A stretch of DNA of 64,000 bases, taken from the NCBI RefSeq assembly GCF_002803085.1, contig NZ_NNBJ01000001.1, positions 186,001-250,000 of the forward strand, given 5' to 3'. The notes under the pieces were generated by a model that had not been told where the DNA came from, searched no databases, and saw only the letters and a program-made list of their open reading frames with translations. Source of the stretch: Streptomyces sp. CB01201. GTDB lineage: Bacteria; Actinomycetota; Actinomycetes; Streptomycetales; Streptomycetaceae. Every line of letters starts with the position of its first letter. Positions within the stretch are counted from its first letter, which is position 1. Both the position numbers and the translations under genes were made by a program. Positions 17,126-25,535 of this stretch are shown here, one piece after another.

Positions 17126-17203
17126 GGGGAAGATCCAAGCCGATGGGCGGCGCCGCGGCTAGGGCCACCGGTCGGGGAAGGGCCGCCGGTCATGGCGAGG
17201 GCG

Positions 17204-18139
17204 CTAGCCCAGGGCGTGCAGACCCGGGACCAGGGCCACGATCAGGGGTACGGCCGGGACCAGCGCGGCGTACGCGGTCAGGCGCAGGCGGTGGCTCGCG
17301 GGGAGGCGGGGGACCGCGGACAGCAGGCGGTGCACCCGCTGGGGCAGCTGTCCGTCCGGTGCGGGGCAGGGGCCGAACACCCCGCGGTGCTCGTTGAGTT
17401 CGACCAGCGCGAGCGCGATCGTGAGGCGGCCGAAGCGACGGGACGCCACGTCGTCGGCGGCCAGCTCCACCAGGCGGTGCATCTCGTCGCGGAACGCGGC
17501 GAACACCGGCACCTGCGGGAACCCCCGCGCCAGCGCGCCCGAACAGTGCAGCAGCCAGTCGTGCCGGGCCCGTGCGTGGCCGAGCTCATGGGCGAGCACC
17601 GCATCGAGCTGACGGCCTTTCAGGCGCTGAAGTGCCGCTGTGGTGATGACCAGTTGGGGCGTCTGGCCGGGCAGCCACCAGGCGTCCGGCCGGGCCGCCT
17701 CCAGGACCACCAGACGCTCGCCCGACGGCTCCTCGCCGGGCAGCAGCGGCGAGCGCAGCCGCAGCTCCGCCCGGCGCCCGCGTCGGCGGGCCCAGCTGTC
17801 CCGGATCTCCCGCGTGAGCATCGCCCCGGTCCAGGCACCGCCCAGGAACAGCACCACGGCGAGCGCGGCCGACCAGGGGCCGTACGGTCCCAGCGCGTAC
17901 GCCTCGACGACCGCGCGGGGCGCGGACGCGAAGACCTGGCCGCGCACGGTCTGCCAGGCGGACGCGGCACTGAACACCATCGCGAGCCCGAAGCAGAGCA
18001 GCACCGCCGCCACGACGCACTGCCACACCCACAGCGCCACCACCGGCTCGCGCTCGACCCAGTCGGCGCGGGCGAGCAGTCGCGGGGCGGCGACGGCGGA
18101 CACCAGGCCGAGCAGCAGCAACGCGAGGGAGACCGTCAT
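17204..18139 (-). CDS. M56-family membrane zinc metallopeptidase (BlaR1-like)
   Basis: 311 residues with transmembrane segments near residues 2-20, 35-60, 88-110 and at the C-terminal end. The gluzincin site HELGH is at 184-188, followed by the downstream glutamate in VELAADDVASRR (about 224-235). M56 proteins of the BlaR1/MecR1 type transduce cell-wall signals by cleaving a BlaI-type repressor, but many actinobacterial members lack the extracellular sensor domain, as here. The usual BlaI/MecI-type repressor gene is not found beside it in this window. Confidence 0.85.
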   Translation of the reverse strand: MTVSLALLLLGLVSAVAAPRLLARADWVEREPVVALWVWQCVVAAVLLCFGLAMVFSAASAWQTVRGQVFASAPRAVVEAYALGPYGPWSAALAVVLFLGGAWTGAMLTREIRDSWARRRGRRAELRLRSPLLPGEEPSGERLVVLEAARPDAWWLPGQTPQLVITTAALQRLKGRQLDAVLAHELGHARARHDWLLHCSGALARGFPQVPVFAAFRDEMHRLVELAADDVASRRFGRLTIALALVELNEHRGVFGPCPAPDGQLPQRVHRLLSAVPRLPASHRLRLTAYAALVPAVPLIVALVPGLHALG

Positions 18140-18243
18140 GGTCTCAGCCTATGAGCGGGGTCGCCGTCATAGGTATGTCCGTGGACGTCAAGTGACGCAC
18201 GCCACGGCCGGACGCCCCGCCGCCCCGCGGCCCGGCGTTCCGC

Positions 18244-18807
18244 TCAGACGGTGATCAGCATCGCCAGCATGGCGATCCCCATCGACAGACGGCAGGCCAG
18301 CGCCAGCTCGGGCCGCGCCCCCCACGACACGGCGGCCGTCGGCGCGCTCCCGGCCGCCCCCGGCAGCAGCCGCACCCCCGTCGACAGGACGTACCCCGCG
18401 AAGTAGAGGAGCAGCACCCCGGTCAGCAGCGGCACCCCGCCCGCCGTATGGCCCTCGTGCCCCGCGTGCGCACCGCCCCCGCCCGTCGGCGCCATCGCCA
18501 GGGCCATGTAGACCATCGAGAGCGAGCCCACCACGTGGTGCAGATGGTGTGCCCCGCCCCGGGCCAGCCACAGCGCCCGCAGTGCCGCGCCGCCGAACAC
18601 CACCGCGTACCCCGCGATCATCCACGGCGGCGGCGCGAGGAACGCGGCCGGCACGGCCATCGCGGCCATCCCGAATCCCATCACCGCCTCGCCGCCCGCC
18701 GCCCCGCGGGCCCGCGCGGAACCGCTGCGCATCCGCAGCAGACAGTACGAGCCGGTCGCCGCGCACAACGCGACAAGCAGCCATCCGGGCAGCACCGGAC
18801 CGTGCAC
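18244..18807 (-). CDS. DUF5134-family membrane protein
   Basis: 187 residues from GTG 18807, chosen because GGGGAGG lies six bases upstream. It has five or six transmembrane helices and a His/Gly-rich loop (GGGGAHAGHEGHTAGG at about residues 102-117), which could bind metal. The layout, with HHLHHVVGSLSMVYMA in a membrane segment, matches the DUF5134 family found near M56 peptidases in streptomycetes. Function unknown. It lies 104 bp upstream of the M56 gene on the same strand. Confidence 0.75.
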   Translation of the reverse strand: MHGPVLPGWLLVALCAATGSYCLLRMRSGSARARGAAGGEAVMGFGMAAMAVPAAFLAPPPWMIAGYAVVFGGAALRALWLARGGAHHLHHVVGSLSMVYMALAMAPTGGGGAHAGHEGHTAGGVPLLTGVLLLYFAGYVLSTGVRLLPGAAGSAPTAAVSWGARPELALACRLSMGIAMLAMLITV

Positions 18808-19018
18808 GGCGTACCTCCCCGCTCTCTGTGACGCCCTGCCGACAGGTCGATGCCCGGACGCGGGGCCGCATACGCGGGCGCAGGGACACACAGGGGGAGC
18901 GCGCGGAAGGTCTTCGCCGGTCAGGGCGGTCAGGGCGGCCGGGGCGGCCGGGATGCTCGGGGCGGGTGGACGGGGCGGGTGGACGGGACGGGCTGTGGCC
19001 GCCGGGAAGCCGGTGGCG

Positions 19019-19405
19019 TCAGGGGCGGTAGCGCAACGGGTGGTCGGCGGGGATCTCCACGATCACGATGCGCACCCCGTCCGGGTCCTCGATCCACATC
19101 TCGATCAGCCCCCACGGCTCGCGCACCGGCGGCCGGGCGATCGCGACCCCCCGTGCCGCGAGCTCCTCGTGCGCGGCGGCCGCGTCCGCGACCTGGAGCC
19201 ACAGCTGGAGCCCGGGGGCGGGCGGACGCTCGGCGCGGCCCGACACCTCCAGGAAGCCGCCGCCGAGGAAGTACACCGTGCCGCGCTCGGGTCCCGTACC
19301 GAACTCGCGGTAGACGGGAAGGCCGAGCCGCTCGCCGTAGAAGGCGCGCGAACACTCCGGGTCGGTGGGGCGCAGCAGGGTCCGGCTGCTCAGTACATGC
19401 ACCAT
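19019..19405 (-). CDS. VOC-family (glyoxalase/dioxygenase fold) protein
   Basis: 128 residues from ATG 19405. One vicinal-oxygen-chelate unit pair: LRPTDPECSRAFYGERLGLPVYREF begins the first beta-alpha-beta-beta-beta module, and WLQVADAAAAHEELAARG the second, ending in the characteristic MWIEDPDGVRIVIVEIP. Small stand-alone VOC proteins include antibiotic-binding and isomerase types; metal ligands cannot be assigned with certainty. It is divergent from the GNAT gene across 74 bp. Confidence 0.85.
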   Translation of the reverse strand: MVHVLSSRTLLRPTDPECSRAFYGERLGLPVYREFGTGPERGTVYFLGGGFLEVSGRAERPPAPGLQLWLQVADAAAAHEELAARGVAIARPPVREPWGLIEMWIEDPDGVRIVIVEIPADHPLRYRP

Positions 19406-19479
19406 GACAAGCGACCCTAACGGGCGGGTTAGGCTCGGGAGGCCGCCGCAGCGCACACGACGAGCAGGGAGAGCGAACG

Positions 19480-20028
19480 ATGGACACCGCAAGGCGCGCC
19501 GCCGGAGAGCTGAGCTACCGGGACGCCACCGAAGCCGACATCGAGGCGCTGGTGCCGCTCATCGAATCGGCCTACCGCGGGGACGCCAGCCGGGCCGGCT
19601 GGACCACCGAGGCCGACATCCTGCAAGGACAGCGCACCGACCCCGAGGGCGTGCGCGCGGTCATCACCACTCCCGGCAGCAAACTGCTCACCGTCGAGCG
19701 CGACGGCGCGCTCGTCGCCTGCTGCCAGCTCGAACACCGGGGTGACGCCGCCTACTTCGGGATGTTCGCCGTCTCTCCCGCACTCCAGGGCGCCGGTCTC
19801 GGCAAGCAGATCATCGCCGAGGCCGAGCGCCTCGTCCGCACCGAGTGGGGCGTCGGCGAGATGCACATGACCGTGATCTCGGTACGCGACGAGCTGATCG
19901 CCTTCTACGAGCGGCGCGGCTACCGCCGTACGGGAAGGATGACACCCTTCCCGTACGGCGACGAACGCTTCGGCCTGCCGCAGCGCGACGACCTCCAATT
20001 CGAGCTGCTCGTCAAGGAGTTGGGCTGA
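19480..20028 (+). CDS. GNAT-family N-acetyltransferase
   Basis: 182 residues. The acetyl-CoA-binding motif A is FGMFAVSPALQGAGLGKQII (about residues 93-112, Q/RxxGxG/A as QGAGLGK), preceded by the strand LLTVERDGALVACCQL and followed by motif B FYERRGYRRTGR (about 145-156). The acceptor substrate is unknown. ATG 19480 follows GGGAGAGCGAACG. Confidence 0.9.
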   Translation: MDTARRAAGELSYRDATEADIEALVPLIESAYRGDASRAGWTTEADILQGQRTDPEGVRAVITTPGSKLLTVERDGALVACCQLEHRGDAAYFGMFAVSPALQGAGLGKQIIAEAERLVRTEWGVGEMHMTVISVRDELIAFYERRGYRRTGRMTPFPYGDERFGLPQRDDLQFELLVKELG

Positions 20029-20044
20029 CCGGTCCCGGCCCGCG

Positions 20045-20728
20045 CTACGCGGTGAAGCGGCCGGTGCGGCGGATCTCCGGATAGTCCGTCGTCGCGCCGT
20101 CCAGTTGCAGGGCGCGCGCCAGACGCAGATGGTCCTGGGTGTTCACGGTCCAGCCGATCACCCTGAGCCCGGCGGCGTGGGCCCGCTCGACCGTCTCCAG
20201 GGTGAGCCGGGTGATGTCCAGGACCAGGCTCTTGGCGCCGACGGCCGTGGCCCGCTCGACTAGATCGGGTCCCCAGTCGTCGTCGACGAGCGCGGTGCGC
20301 ACGCCCGGTACCCGCGAGGCGACCTCGGCGAGCGCCGCGTCGTGGAACGACAGCACCTCCACCCGGCCCACCAGATCGCGCCGCAGGAGCACCTCGGCGA
20401 GCGCGCGGGCCGCGGCGGTGTCCTTGATCTCCGCCTGGATCGGCGTCTTCACCGCGTCCAGGACCTCTTCGAACACGGGGACGCGTTCGCCCTGGCCCGC
20501 GTCCAGCTCCCGCAGTTCGGCCAGGGTCAGCTGGCCGATGCGGCCCTCCCCGTCCGTGGTGCGGTCCACCTCGGCGTCATGCATGACGACGAGGGCGCCG
20601 TCCTTGCTCAGGTGCAGATCGAGTTCGATGACATCCATGCCCACGCGTTCGGCGTGGACGAAGGAACGCAGGGTGTTCTCCGGCTCGACACCCATGACCC
20701 CGCGATGACCGATGGTGAGGAACGTCAA
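20045..20728 (-). CDS. Glycerophosphodiester phosphodiesterase
   Basis: 227 residues from TTG 20728, the only start that fits GAGG with six-base spacing on its strand; it yields LTFLTIGHRGVMGVEPENTL. GDPD signatures: HRG...PENT (residues 8-18) and the metal/catalytic ELDLHLSKDGALVVMHD (about 35-51), then QAEIKD (about 100) and the C-terminal VIGWTVNTQDHLRLA. It hydrolyses glycerophosphodiesters to glycerol-3-phosphate and an alcohol. No signal peptide, so cytoplasmic. It is convergent with the GNAT gene (16 bp apart). Confidence 0.9.
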   Translation of the reverse strand: MTFLTIGHRGVMGVEPENTLRSFVHAERVGMDVIELDLHLSKDGALVVMHDAEVDRTTDGEGRIGQLTLAELRELDAGQGERVPVFEEVLDAVKTPIQAEIKDTAAARALAEVLLRRDLVGRVEVLSFHDAALAEVASRVPGVRTALVDDDWGPDLVERATAVGAKSLVLDITRLTLETVERAHAAGLRVIGWTVNTQDHLRLARALQLDGATTDYPEIRRTGRFTA

Positions 20729-20799
20729 GACAGGCCTCGCTTCCGTCGACGGCGCTATTGGCGCGCGACGCAGTCCCGTGCGCACGCGGCAGCCGCAGC

Positions 20800-20925
20800 C
20801 TAACGGCCCGCCACCGCAACGGACCCCGGCTCGCGCGGCGCATCGGAGTCGTCCGGCCGGGTTGACGCGATCCCGAGCACGAGGCCGGTGATCAGGGCTG
20901 CGACAAGGACGGCGCGGGTGCTCAC
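20800..20925 (-). CDS. Small predicted membrane peptide (41 aa)
   Basis: A short open frame on the lower strand from GTG 20925 with GGAG eight bases upstream. The product has a short positive N-terminus, a hydrophobic stretch AVLVAALITGLVLGIA (about residues 5-20) and a charged, proline-containing tail. It lies upstream of the GDPD gene on the same strand (71 bp gap). It could be a small membrane protein or signal-anchored peptide; conservation was not testable. Confidence 0.4.
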   Translation of the reverse strand: MSTRAVLVAALITGLVLGIASTRPDDSDAPREPGSVAVAGR

Positions 20926-21055
20926 GGGGGCGGCTCCGGAGTGCGGGGGAGGGACGGGCGGACTCCGTCCTACCGGTGCGCACCCGTCCCGGGCCAACGC
21001 GCGTCACCCACCCGTGGGCGAGTCCTTCAGCCCTTGACGCTCCGGCGTCCCCCGC

Positions 21056-21658
21056 TCATCCCGGGCCGGGCCAGCCGTCGTGATCGGCCGGATCTCCCCC
21101 CTGGGGCGGCGTCAGGCGGTCCAGGTCCGCGAGCATCGCGCGGGCCAGCTCCAGCTCGGCCAGCTCGCGCAGCTCGCTCCAGCGCAGCGCGATCCTGGGA
21201 TGCGCCCACTCGGCGTTGTCCTCGGCCCGCGCGAGCGCCGCCCGCACCTGGCCCAACTCGGCCTCGGTGCGCGCCAGATGCTCCTCCACCAGGGCGCGCA
21301 GCCGGGCCGGCGCGGCCAGGTGCCCGAGCCAGATCCGCAGCACCAGCGGATGCTTGAGGACCGCGGGTCCGGCCGCCTCGGGGGAGTCCGCCCACGCGGT
21401 GAGCGCGGCGCGGCCCGCCTCGCTGATCGCGTACCGCCGCTTGGTGCGCGGCTCCTCGGGACCCGAGCGCCGCGAGGTGGCGTACCCGAGCGCCTCCAGG
21501 CGGCGCAGCTCGGCGTAGATCTGGCTGATCGCGGGCGACCAGTAGAAGAACCGCAGCGAGGCGTCGGCCCACTTCTTGAGCTCGTAGCCGGTCCGCTCGC
21601 CGGGGAACGAGAGCAGCCCGAGCACCGCCCATGCCGTCGGCGGCAACTGGCGTTCCAT
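21056..21658 (-). CDS. PadR-family transcriptional regulator
   Basis: 200 residues from ATG 21658. The N-terminal winged helix is typical PadR: LPPTAWAVLGLLSFPGERTGYELKKWADASLRFFYWSPAISQIYAELRRLEALGYA (about residues 5-60), followed by the conserved KRRYAISEAGRAAL wing and the C-terminal coiled-coil dimerisation helices. An upstream in-frame ATG (21692) would add 11 residues but overlaps a -10-like palindrome, so the shorter form is preferred. It is divergent from the LLM oxidoreductase/esterase pair and probably controls it. Confidence 0.88.
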   Translation of the reverse strand: MERQLPPTAWAVLGLLSFPGERTGYELKKWADASLRFFYWSPAISQIYAELRRLEALGYATSRRSGPEEPRTKRRYAISEAGRAALTAWADSPEAAGPAVLKHPLVLRIWLGHLAAPARLRALVEEHLARTEAELGQVRAALARAEDNAEWAHPRIALRWSELRELAELELARAMLADLDRLTPPQGGDPADHDGWPGPG

Positions 21659-21687
21659 GTCTTGCTTGTTGGAGAACTGACGACTAG

Positions 21688-21697
21688 TCATATGACG
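21688..21697. promoter_or_regulatory. 10-bp palindrome in PadR/LLM divergent gap
   Basis: GTCATATGAC is a perfect palindrome in an unusually AT-rich stretch between the PadR regulator and the LLM gene. It contains TATGAC, which can act as a -10 element in both directions. PadR operators are often dyads in such positions. Moderate support only. Confidence 0.4.
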
Positions 21698-21741
21698 AAT
21701 TGAAGTAAGCGAGACACGCGGACACAACCCCTGGAGGGCCC

Positions 21742-22875
21742 GTGAAATTCTCCGTGATCTTCGAGGCGCAGTTGGCGGATCCCACCGTCGAGCGCGAGCA
21801 CCGGCTGTTCCACGACTGTGTTCAACAGGCCGTGTACGCCGAGCAGATGGGCTTCGACCGCATATGGGCGGTGGAGCACCACGCGCTGAAATGGTACGCG
21901 CACATGAGCGCCCCCGAGATCTTCCTGACCTGGGTCGCCGCCCGCACCTCCACCATCCGGATCGGGCACGGCGTGGTCTGCATGCCGTTCCACTTCAACC
22001 ACCCCGTCCGCGTCGCCGAACGCGCCGCGACCCTCGACCTGCTCTCCGGCGGCCGGCTCGACCTCGGCGCGGGGCGCGGCGGCACCGAGCAGGAGACCTC
22101 GCTGTGCGGCGTCGACCGGGACCGTACGGCGCGGGAGGTGGAGGAGGCGCTGCGGATCATCGGCGCGGCCTGGCAGAAGGAGGAGCTCGAATACCACGGC
22201 GAGCTGATCGACATCACCCCGCACCCCATCCTGCCCCGGCCCGCACAGACCCCCCACCCGCCCCTGTTCCTGGCGTGCAGCCGCACCGACACCCTGACCC
22301 GCGCGGCCGAACTCGGCGTCGGCGCCCTGGTGATGGGCTTCGCGGGGCCCGACTCCATCGCCGCGATGCGCCGCGCCTACGACGGCGCGATCGCGGCCCG
22401 CACCGGCGACGGGTTCGTCTCCACCGCCGTCAACGACCACTTCGCGGTGCTCTGCCCGACCATCGTCTCGGACGACCGCGAGGAGGCCCGGCGCATCGGC
22501 ATCCGGGGCCAGCGCTTCTTCGCCCAGTCCATCGGACACTGGTACGGCGGCGCGGGCATCCCCGACGAGGCCGTCGTCGAGGGCGCGGACGAGGCCGCCG
22601 CGATGCGCGCCGCGGCCGAACAGGTCGTGGCCCGGCTGCACGAGCAGCACATCCCGGTCCGCCCCACCTCCACCGCCACCTTCAACGCCGACCACGCCTA
22701 CGGCACCGCCGACGACGCGATCGCCTACGTCGAGCGGCTCAGGGACGCGGGCGCGGACGAGGTGATGTGTCTGATCCAGATGGGGACCGTGCCGCAGGAC
22801 GCCTGCATGGAGACGCTGCGGCAGTGGGGCGAGAAGGTCCTCCCGCACTTCACGAGGGACACCCGCCGTGGCTGA
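21742..22875 (+). CDS. LLM-class flavin-dependent oxidoreductase
   Basis: 377 residues, GTG start after GGAGGGCCC. Bacterial luciferase-like TIM barrel: MGFDRIWAVEHHALKWY (about residues 34-50), IRIGHGVVCMPFHFNHPVRVAERAATLDLLSGGRLDLGAGRG (about 73-114), and a typical C-terminal helix region ending LRQWGEKVLPHF. Members are FMN- or F420-dependent monooxygenases or dehydrogenases; the HH pair and lack of an F420 diagnostic leave the cofactor open. Its stop overlaps the start of the esterase gene by 8 bp. Confidence 0.9.
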   Translation: MKFSVIFEAQLADPTVEREHRLFHDCVQQAVYAEQMGFDRIWAVEHHALKWYAHMSAPEIFLTWVAARTSTIRIGHGVVCMPFHFNHPVRVAERAATLDLLSGGRLDLGAGRGGTEQETSLCGVDRDRTAREVEEALRIIGAAWQKEELEYHGELIDITPHPILPRPAQTPHPPLFLACSRTDTLTRAAELGVGALVMGFAGPDSIAAMRRAYDGAIAARTGDGFVSTAVNDHFAVLCPTIVSDDREEARRIGIRGQRFFAQSIGHWYGGAGIPDEAVVEGADEAAAMRAAAEQVVARLHEQHIPVRPTSTATFNADHAYGTADDAIAYVERLRDAGADEVMCLIQMGTVPQDACMETLRQWGEKVLPHFTRDTRRG

Positions 22876-23959
22876 CGACCGGCGGCCCGCGGCCGACCCG
22901 ACCCCGCCCGTGCCTGACGGACAGCGGGTCGCGGCCTGGCCGGCCGCGACCCGGGACTCGGCCCCGTACCCCTTGCCGCGCGGGCCCGTTCCGCCCCCGA
23001 CGGGCCCGCGCGGCAAAGGAGTCGACCGGCTCACGCCCGAGGCCCGCGTCTGGGCCGATGTGCTCGCCTCGGTCTTCCCCGATGTGGGCGGCGCGGTCAC
23101 CGACGCCGCCGAGGCCCGGCGGATCCTCGCCCGCGCATCCTCCTCGCCGGGCGCGCCGCCCCCGGTCGGCGCCGTGACCGACCGCTCGGTGCCGGGTCCG
23201 GCCGGCGCCCCCGACATCCCCGTCCGCGTCTACCGGCCCGCCGCACCCGGCCCCGCCCCCACGGTGGTCCACCTGCACGGGGGCGGCTGGGTCCTGGGCG
23301 GCCTCGACCTGTACGACCGCACCTGCCGGGCGCTGTGCCGGGCCGCACGCGCGGTCGTGGTCTCGGTCGACTACCGCCTGGCCCCCGAGGCCCGCTTCCC
23401 CGCCCCCGTCGAGGACGCGTACGCGGCGCTCGTCTGGGCCGGGCGGCACCTCGGGGACCTCGGCGGGGCCGCGGGCCCGCTCGTCGTGGCGGGCGACAGC
23501 GCCGGGGGCAACCTGGCCGTGGCGGCGGCCCTGCTCGCGCGCGACCGCCACGGCCCGCCCCTCGCCCTCCAGGCCCTCGCCTACCCGGCGCTCGACGCCG
23601 CCCGCGACACCGCCTCGTACCGCGCCAACGCCCACGGCTACTACCTCACCGCCACGCACCTGCGCTGGTTCTGGGAGCAGTACCTGGGACCGGGCGGCGA
23701 CGGCGGCCATCCGCTGGCCTCGCCGCTGCGGGCCGACCTGGCGGGGCTGCCGCCGGCCCACGTCGTCACGGCGGGCTGCGATCCGCTGTGCGACGAAGGG
23801 CGCGCCTATGTGCGGGCGCTGCGCGCGGCCGGGGTCGAAGCCGTCGACGACCACTGCCCGGGGATGTTCCACGGCTTCGTCGGCCTGGCCGACGTACTCC
23901 CGGAGGGCCGGGCCGCACTCACCCGGCTCGCCGCAGCCATAGCCGTGCCATTGCCCTGA
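22868..23959 (+). CDS. Alpha/beta hydrolase, HSL-type esterase
   Basis: 363 residues from GTG 22868, overlapping the LLM gene by 8 bp. Hormone-sensitive-lipase family IV motifs: oxyanion HGGG at 137-140, nucleophile elbow GDSAG at 209-213 (S211), acid D305 (GCDPLCDEG) and H335 (FHGF). The first ~55 residues precede the usual family N-terminus (LTPEARVWADVL) and are encoded by two strong DNA palindromes, giving a Pro-rich segment of doubtful structure. A role in ester hydrolysis downstream of the LLM enzyme (for example after Baeyer-Villiger oxidation) is speculative. Confidence 0.9.
   Translation: MADDRRPAADPTPPVPDGQRVAAWPAATRDSAPYPLPRGPVPPPTGPRGKGVDRLTPEARVWADVLASVFPDVGGAVTDAAEARRILARASSSPGAPPPVGAVTDRSVPGPAGAPDIPVRVYRPAAPGPAPTVVHLHGGGWVLGGLDLYDRTCRALCRAARAVVVSVDYRLAPEARFPAPVEDAYAALVWAGRHLGDLGGAAGPLVVAGDSAGGNLAVAAALLARDRHGPPLALQALAYPALDAARDTASYRANAHGYYLTATHLRWFWEQYLGPGGDGGHPLASPLRADLAGLPPAHVVTAGCDPLCDEGRAYVRALRAAGVEAVDDHCPGMFHGFVGLADVLPEGRAALTRLAAAIAVPLP
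22926..23016 (+). repeat. Two strong hairpins inside the esterase 5' coding region
   Basis: Hairpin 1 has 11-bp perfect arms GGGTCGCGGCC (22926-22936) and 22942-22952 with a 5-base loop. Hairpin 2 has 17-bp perfect arms beginning TTGCCGCGCGGGCCCG (22973-22989) and 23000-23016 with a 10-base loop, followed by AAAGGAG. They lie 58-148 bp into the gene. The structure resembles a terminator or REP-like element that has become translated. Confidence 0.8.
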
Positions 23960-24081
23960 CACAGGAAGAAGAGCGGCGCAACTGAAAGATCGCAGGATAA
24001 TTTATTGTGCTTCCTCTTGAGGGGAAGAACCGAACGCGGATACGGTGTCTTGACGCTAGGTTCTCCTGTGGAGGAAGTGAC

Positions 24082-25482
24082 ATGACGGAAATTCTTGTGC
24101 AGGACCCGGCCGTGGGGGGCGCAACAACCGACCTGCGGGTGGTCGACCACCCCGCCTGGCCCGCCCTCAAGAATGCCGTCGAGGAGATCCGGCCCTGGCA
24201 GTCCAAGGACGGCTCGATCGACTTCGACGCCGAGGGCGCCCCCGCCCGCTCCGTCGTCGACGCGACCCTCGACCAGGTGATAGCCGCCGTGGAGCAGCTC
24301 TCCCCGCTGCTGCCGCACGACACCGACTACCACCGCGCGCTCGTCGACGACCTGCGCAAGTGGTCCGACAGCGCCTTCGACGTGCCGGACTTCCTGGACT
24401 CGCTGCTGCGCTTCCACCCGGCCGCCGACCGCGCCGACGGGCTCCAGCGCCTGGTCCTCTTCCCCATGTACACCCAGAACGGCAATCCCGACCGCAACCT
24501 CGAAGCGGTCGTCCTGCGCATGGTCTGGCCGGAGTGGCTCGCCGACCTGGAGGCCACCCGCTACGACAACCCGCTGTTCTGCGGCATCACCTTCGAGGAC
24601 TTCACGGCGGGCTACGACACCCACTCCGCGGTCCTCTTCCCCGAGACCATCGCCGTGCGCGAAGCCCCCGAGCGCTTCACCTGGGGCGGCATCTTCTGCG
24701 ACCGCGAGGCGGCCCGCTTCCGCGCCGTCACCGAGGCATCCGTCGAGATCCTCGGGCTCGAACTCCCCGAGGACATCCGGGAGTTGGTGGCCGACCAGGA
24801 GCGCTGCGAGAAGGCCTTCGTGCTGTGGGACATGGTCCACGACCGCACCCACAGCCACGGCGACCTGCCGTTCGACCCCTTCATGATCAAGCAGCGCCAG
24901 CCGTTCTGGATGTACGGCCTCGAAGAGCTGCGCTGCGACCTCACCGCCTTCAAGGAGGCCGTGAAGTTGGAGTCCGAGGGCAACCAGCACGGCCGCGACG
25001 TCCAGTACGCCGTGCTCTTCGACCGGATGTTCCGCTTCCCCGTCTCCGGCGACCGCGTCCGCAACTACGACGGTCTCGGCGGCCAGCTCCTCTTCGCCTA
25101 CCTGCACAAGCACGACGTGGTGCGCTGGACCGACAACAAGCTGCACATCGACTGGGACCGCGCCCCGCAGGTCACCAACCAGCTCTGCGCCGACATCGAG
25201 AAGCTCTACCGCGACGGCATCGACCGCCCCAAGCTGGTCCACTGGTTCGCCGCCTACGAGCTGGTCTCCACCTACCTCGCCCCGCACCCCGGATCGCGCT
25301 GGGCCAAGGGCCCCGACGCCCTGGACCTGACGCAGCCGCCGCGCAAGCTCGTCGACGACGTGCTTCCGGACGAGTTTCCGCTCAGCATGTTCTATGAGGC
25401 GCTCTCCAAGAAGCTGAAGAACGTGATCGCCTCCACCAAGGGGATCACCGCCGCTTCCGCTCCGGCCGGGGCCGCCGCGTGA
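24082..25482 (+). CDS. DUF6421-family protein
   Basis: 466 residues from ATG 24082, behind GGAGGAAGTGAC. It is a soluble protein with no transmembrane segment or signal peptide. Recognisable stretches are LVLFPMYTQNGNPDRNLEAVVLRMVWPEWLADLE (about residues 130-163) and VLWDMVHDRTHSHGDLPFDPFMIKQRQPFWMYGLEELRCDLTAF (about 252-295), the latter His/Asp-rich and possibly metal-binding. It matches the streptomycete DUF6421 family, whose function is unknown. It leads a tight operon with an SDR oxidoreductase and a threonine aldolase. Confidence 0.75.
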   Translation: MTEILVQDPAVGGATTDLRVVDHPAWPALKNAVEEIRPWQSKDGSIDFDAEGAPARSVVDATLDQVIAAVEQLSPLLPHDTDYHRALVDDLRKWSDSAFDVPDFLDSLLRFHPAADRADGLQRLVLFPMYTQNGNPDRNLEAVVLRMVWPEWLADLEATRYDNPLFCGITFEDFTAGYDTHSAVLFPETIAVREAPERFTWGGIFCDREAARFRAVTEASVEILGLELPEDIRELVADQERCEKAFVLWDMVHDRTHSHGDLPFDPFMIKQRQPFWMYGLEELRCDLTAFKEAVKLESEGNQHGRDVQYAVLFDRMFRFPVSGDRVRNYDGLGGQLLFAYLHKHDVVRWTDNKLHIDWDRAPQVTNQLCADIEKLYRDGIDRPKLVHWFAAYELVSTYLAPHPGSRWAKGPDALDLTQPPRKLVDDVLPDEFPLSMFYEALSKKLKNVIASTKGITAASAPAGAAA

Positions 25483-25535
25483 GCTCTCGTACGGAAGGCT
25501 CCGAAGGTTCGGAAGGTTCGGAAGGGGCGAGGAAA

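Noticed and set aside
25479..25535. GTG 25479 as start of the SDR gene
   Set aside because: It would add a Gly-Ser-Glu repeat encoded by a 9-bp tandem repeat and no fold element. ATG 25536 has a better ribosome-binding site and the normal family N-terminus.
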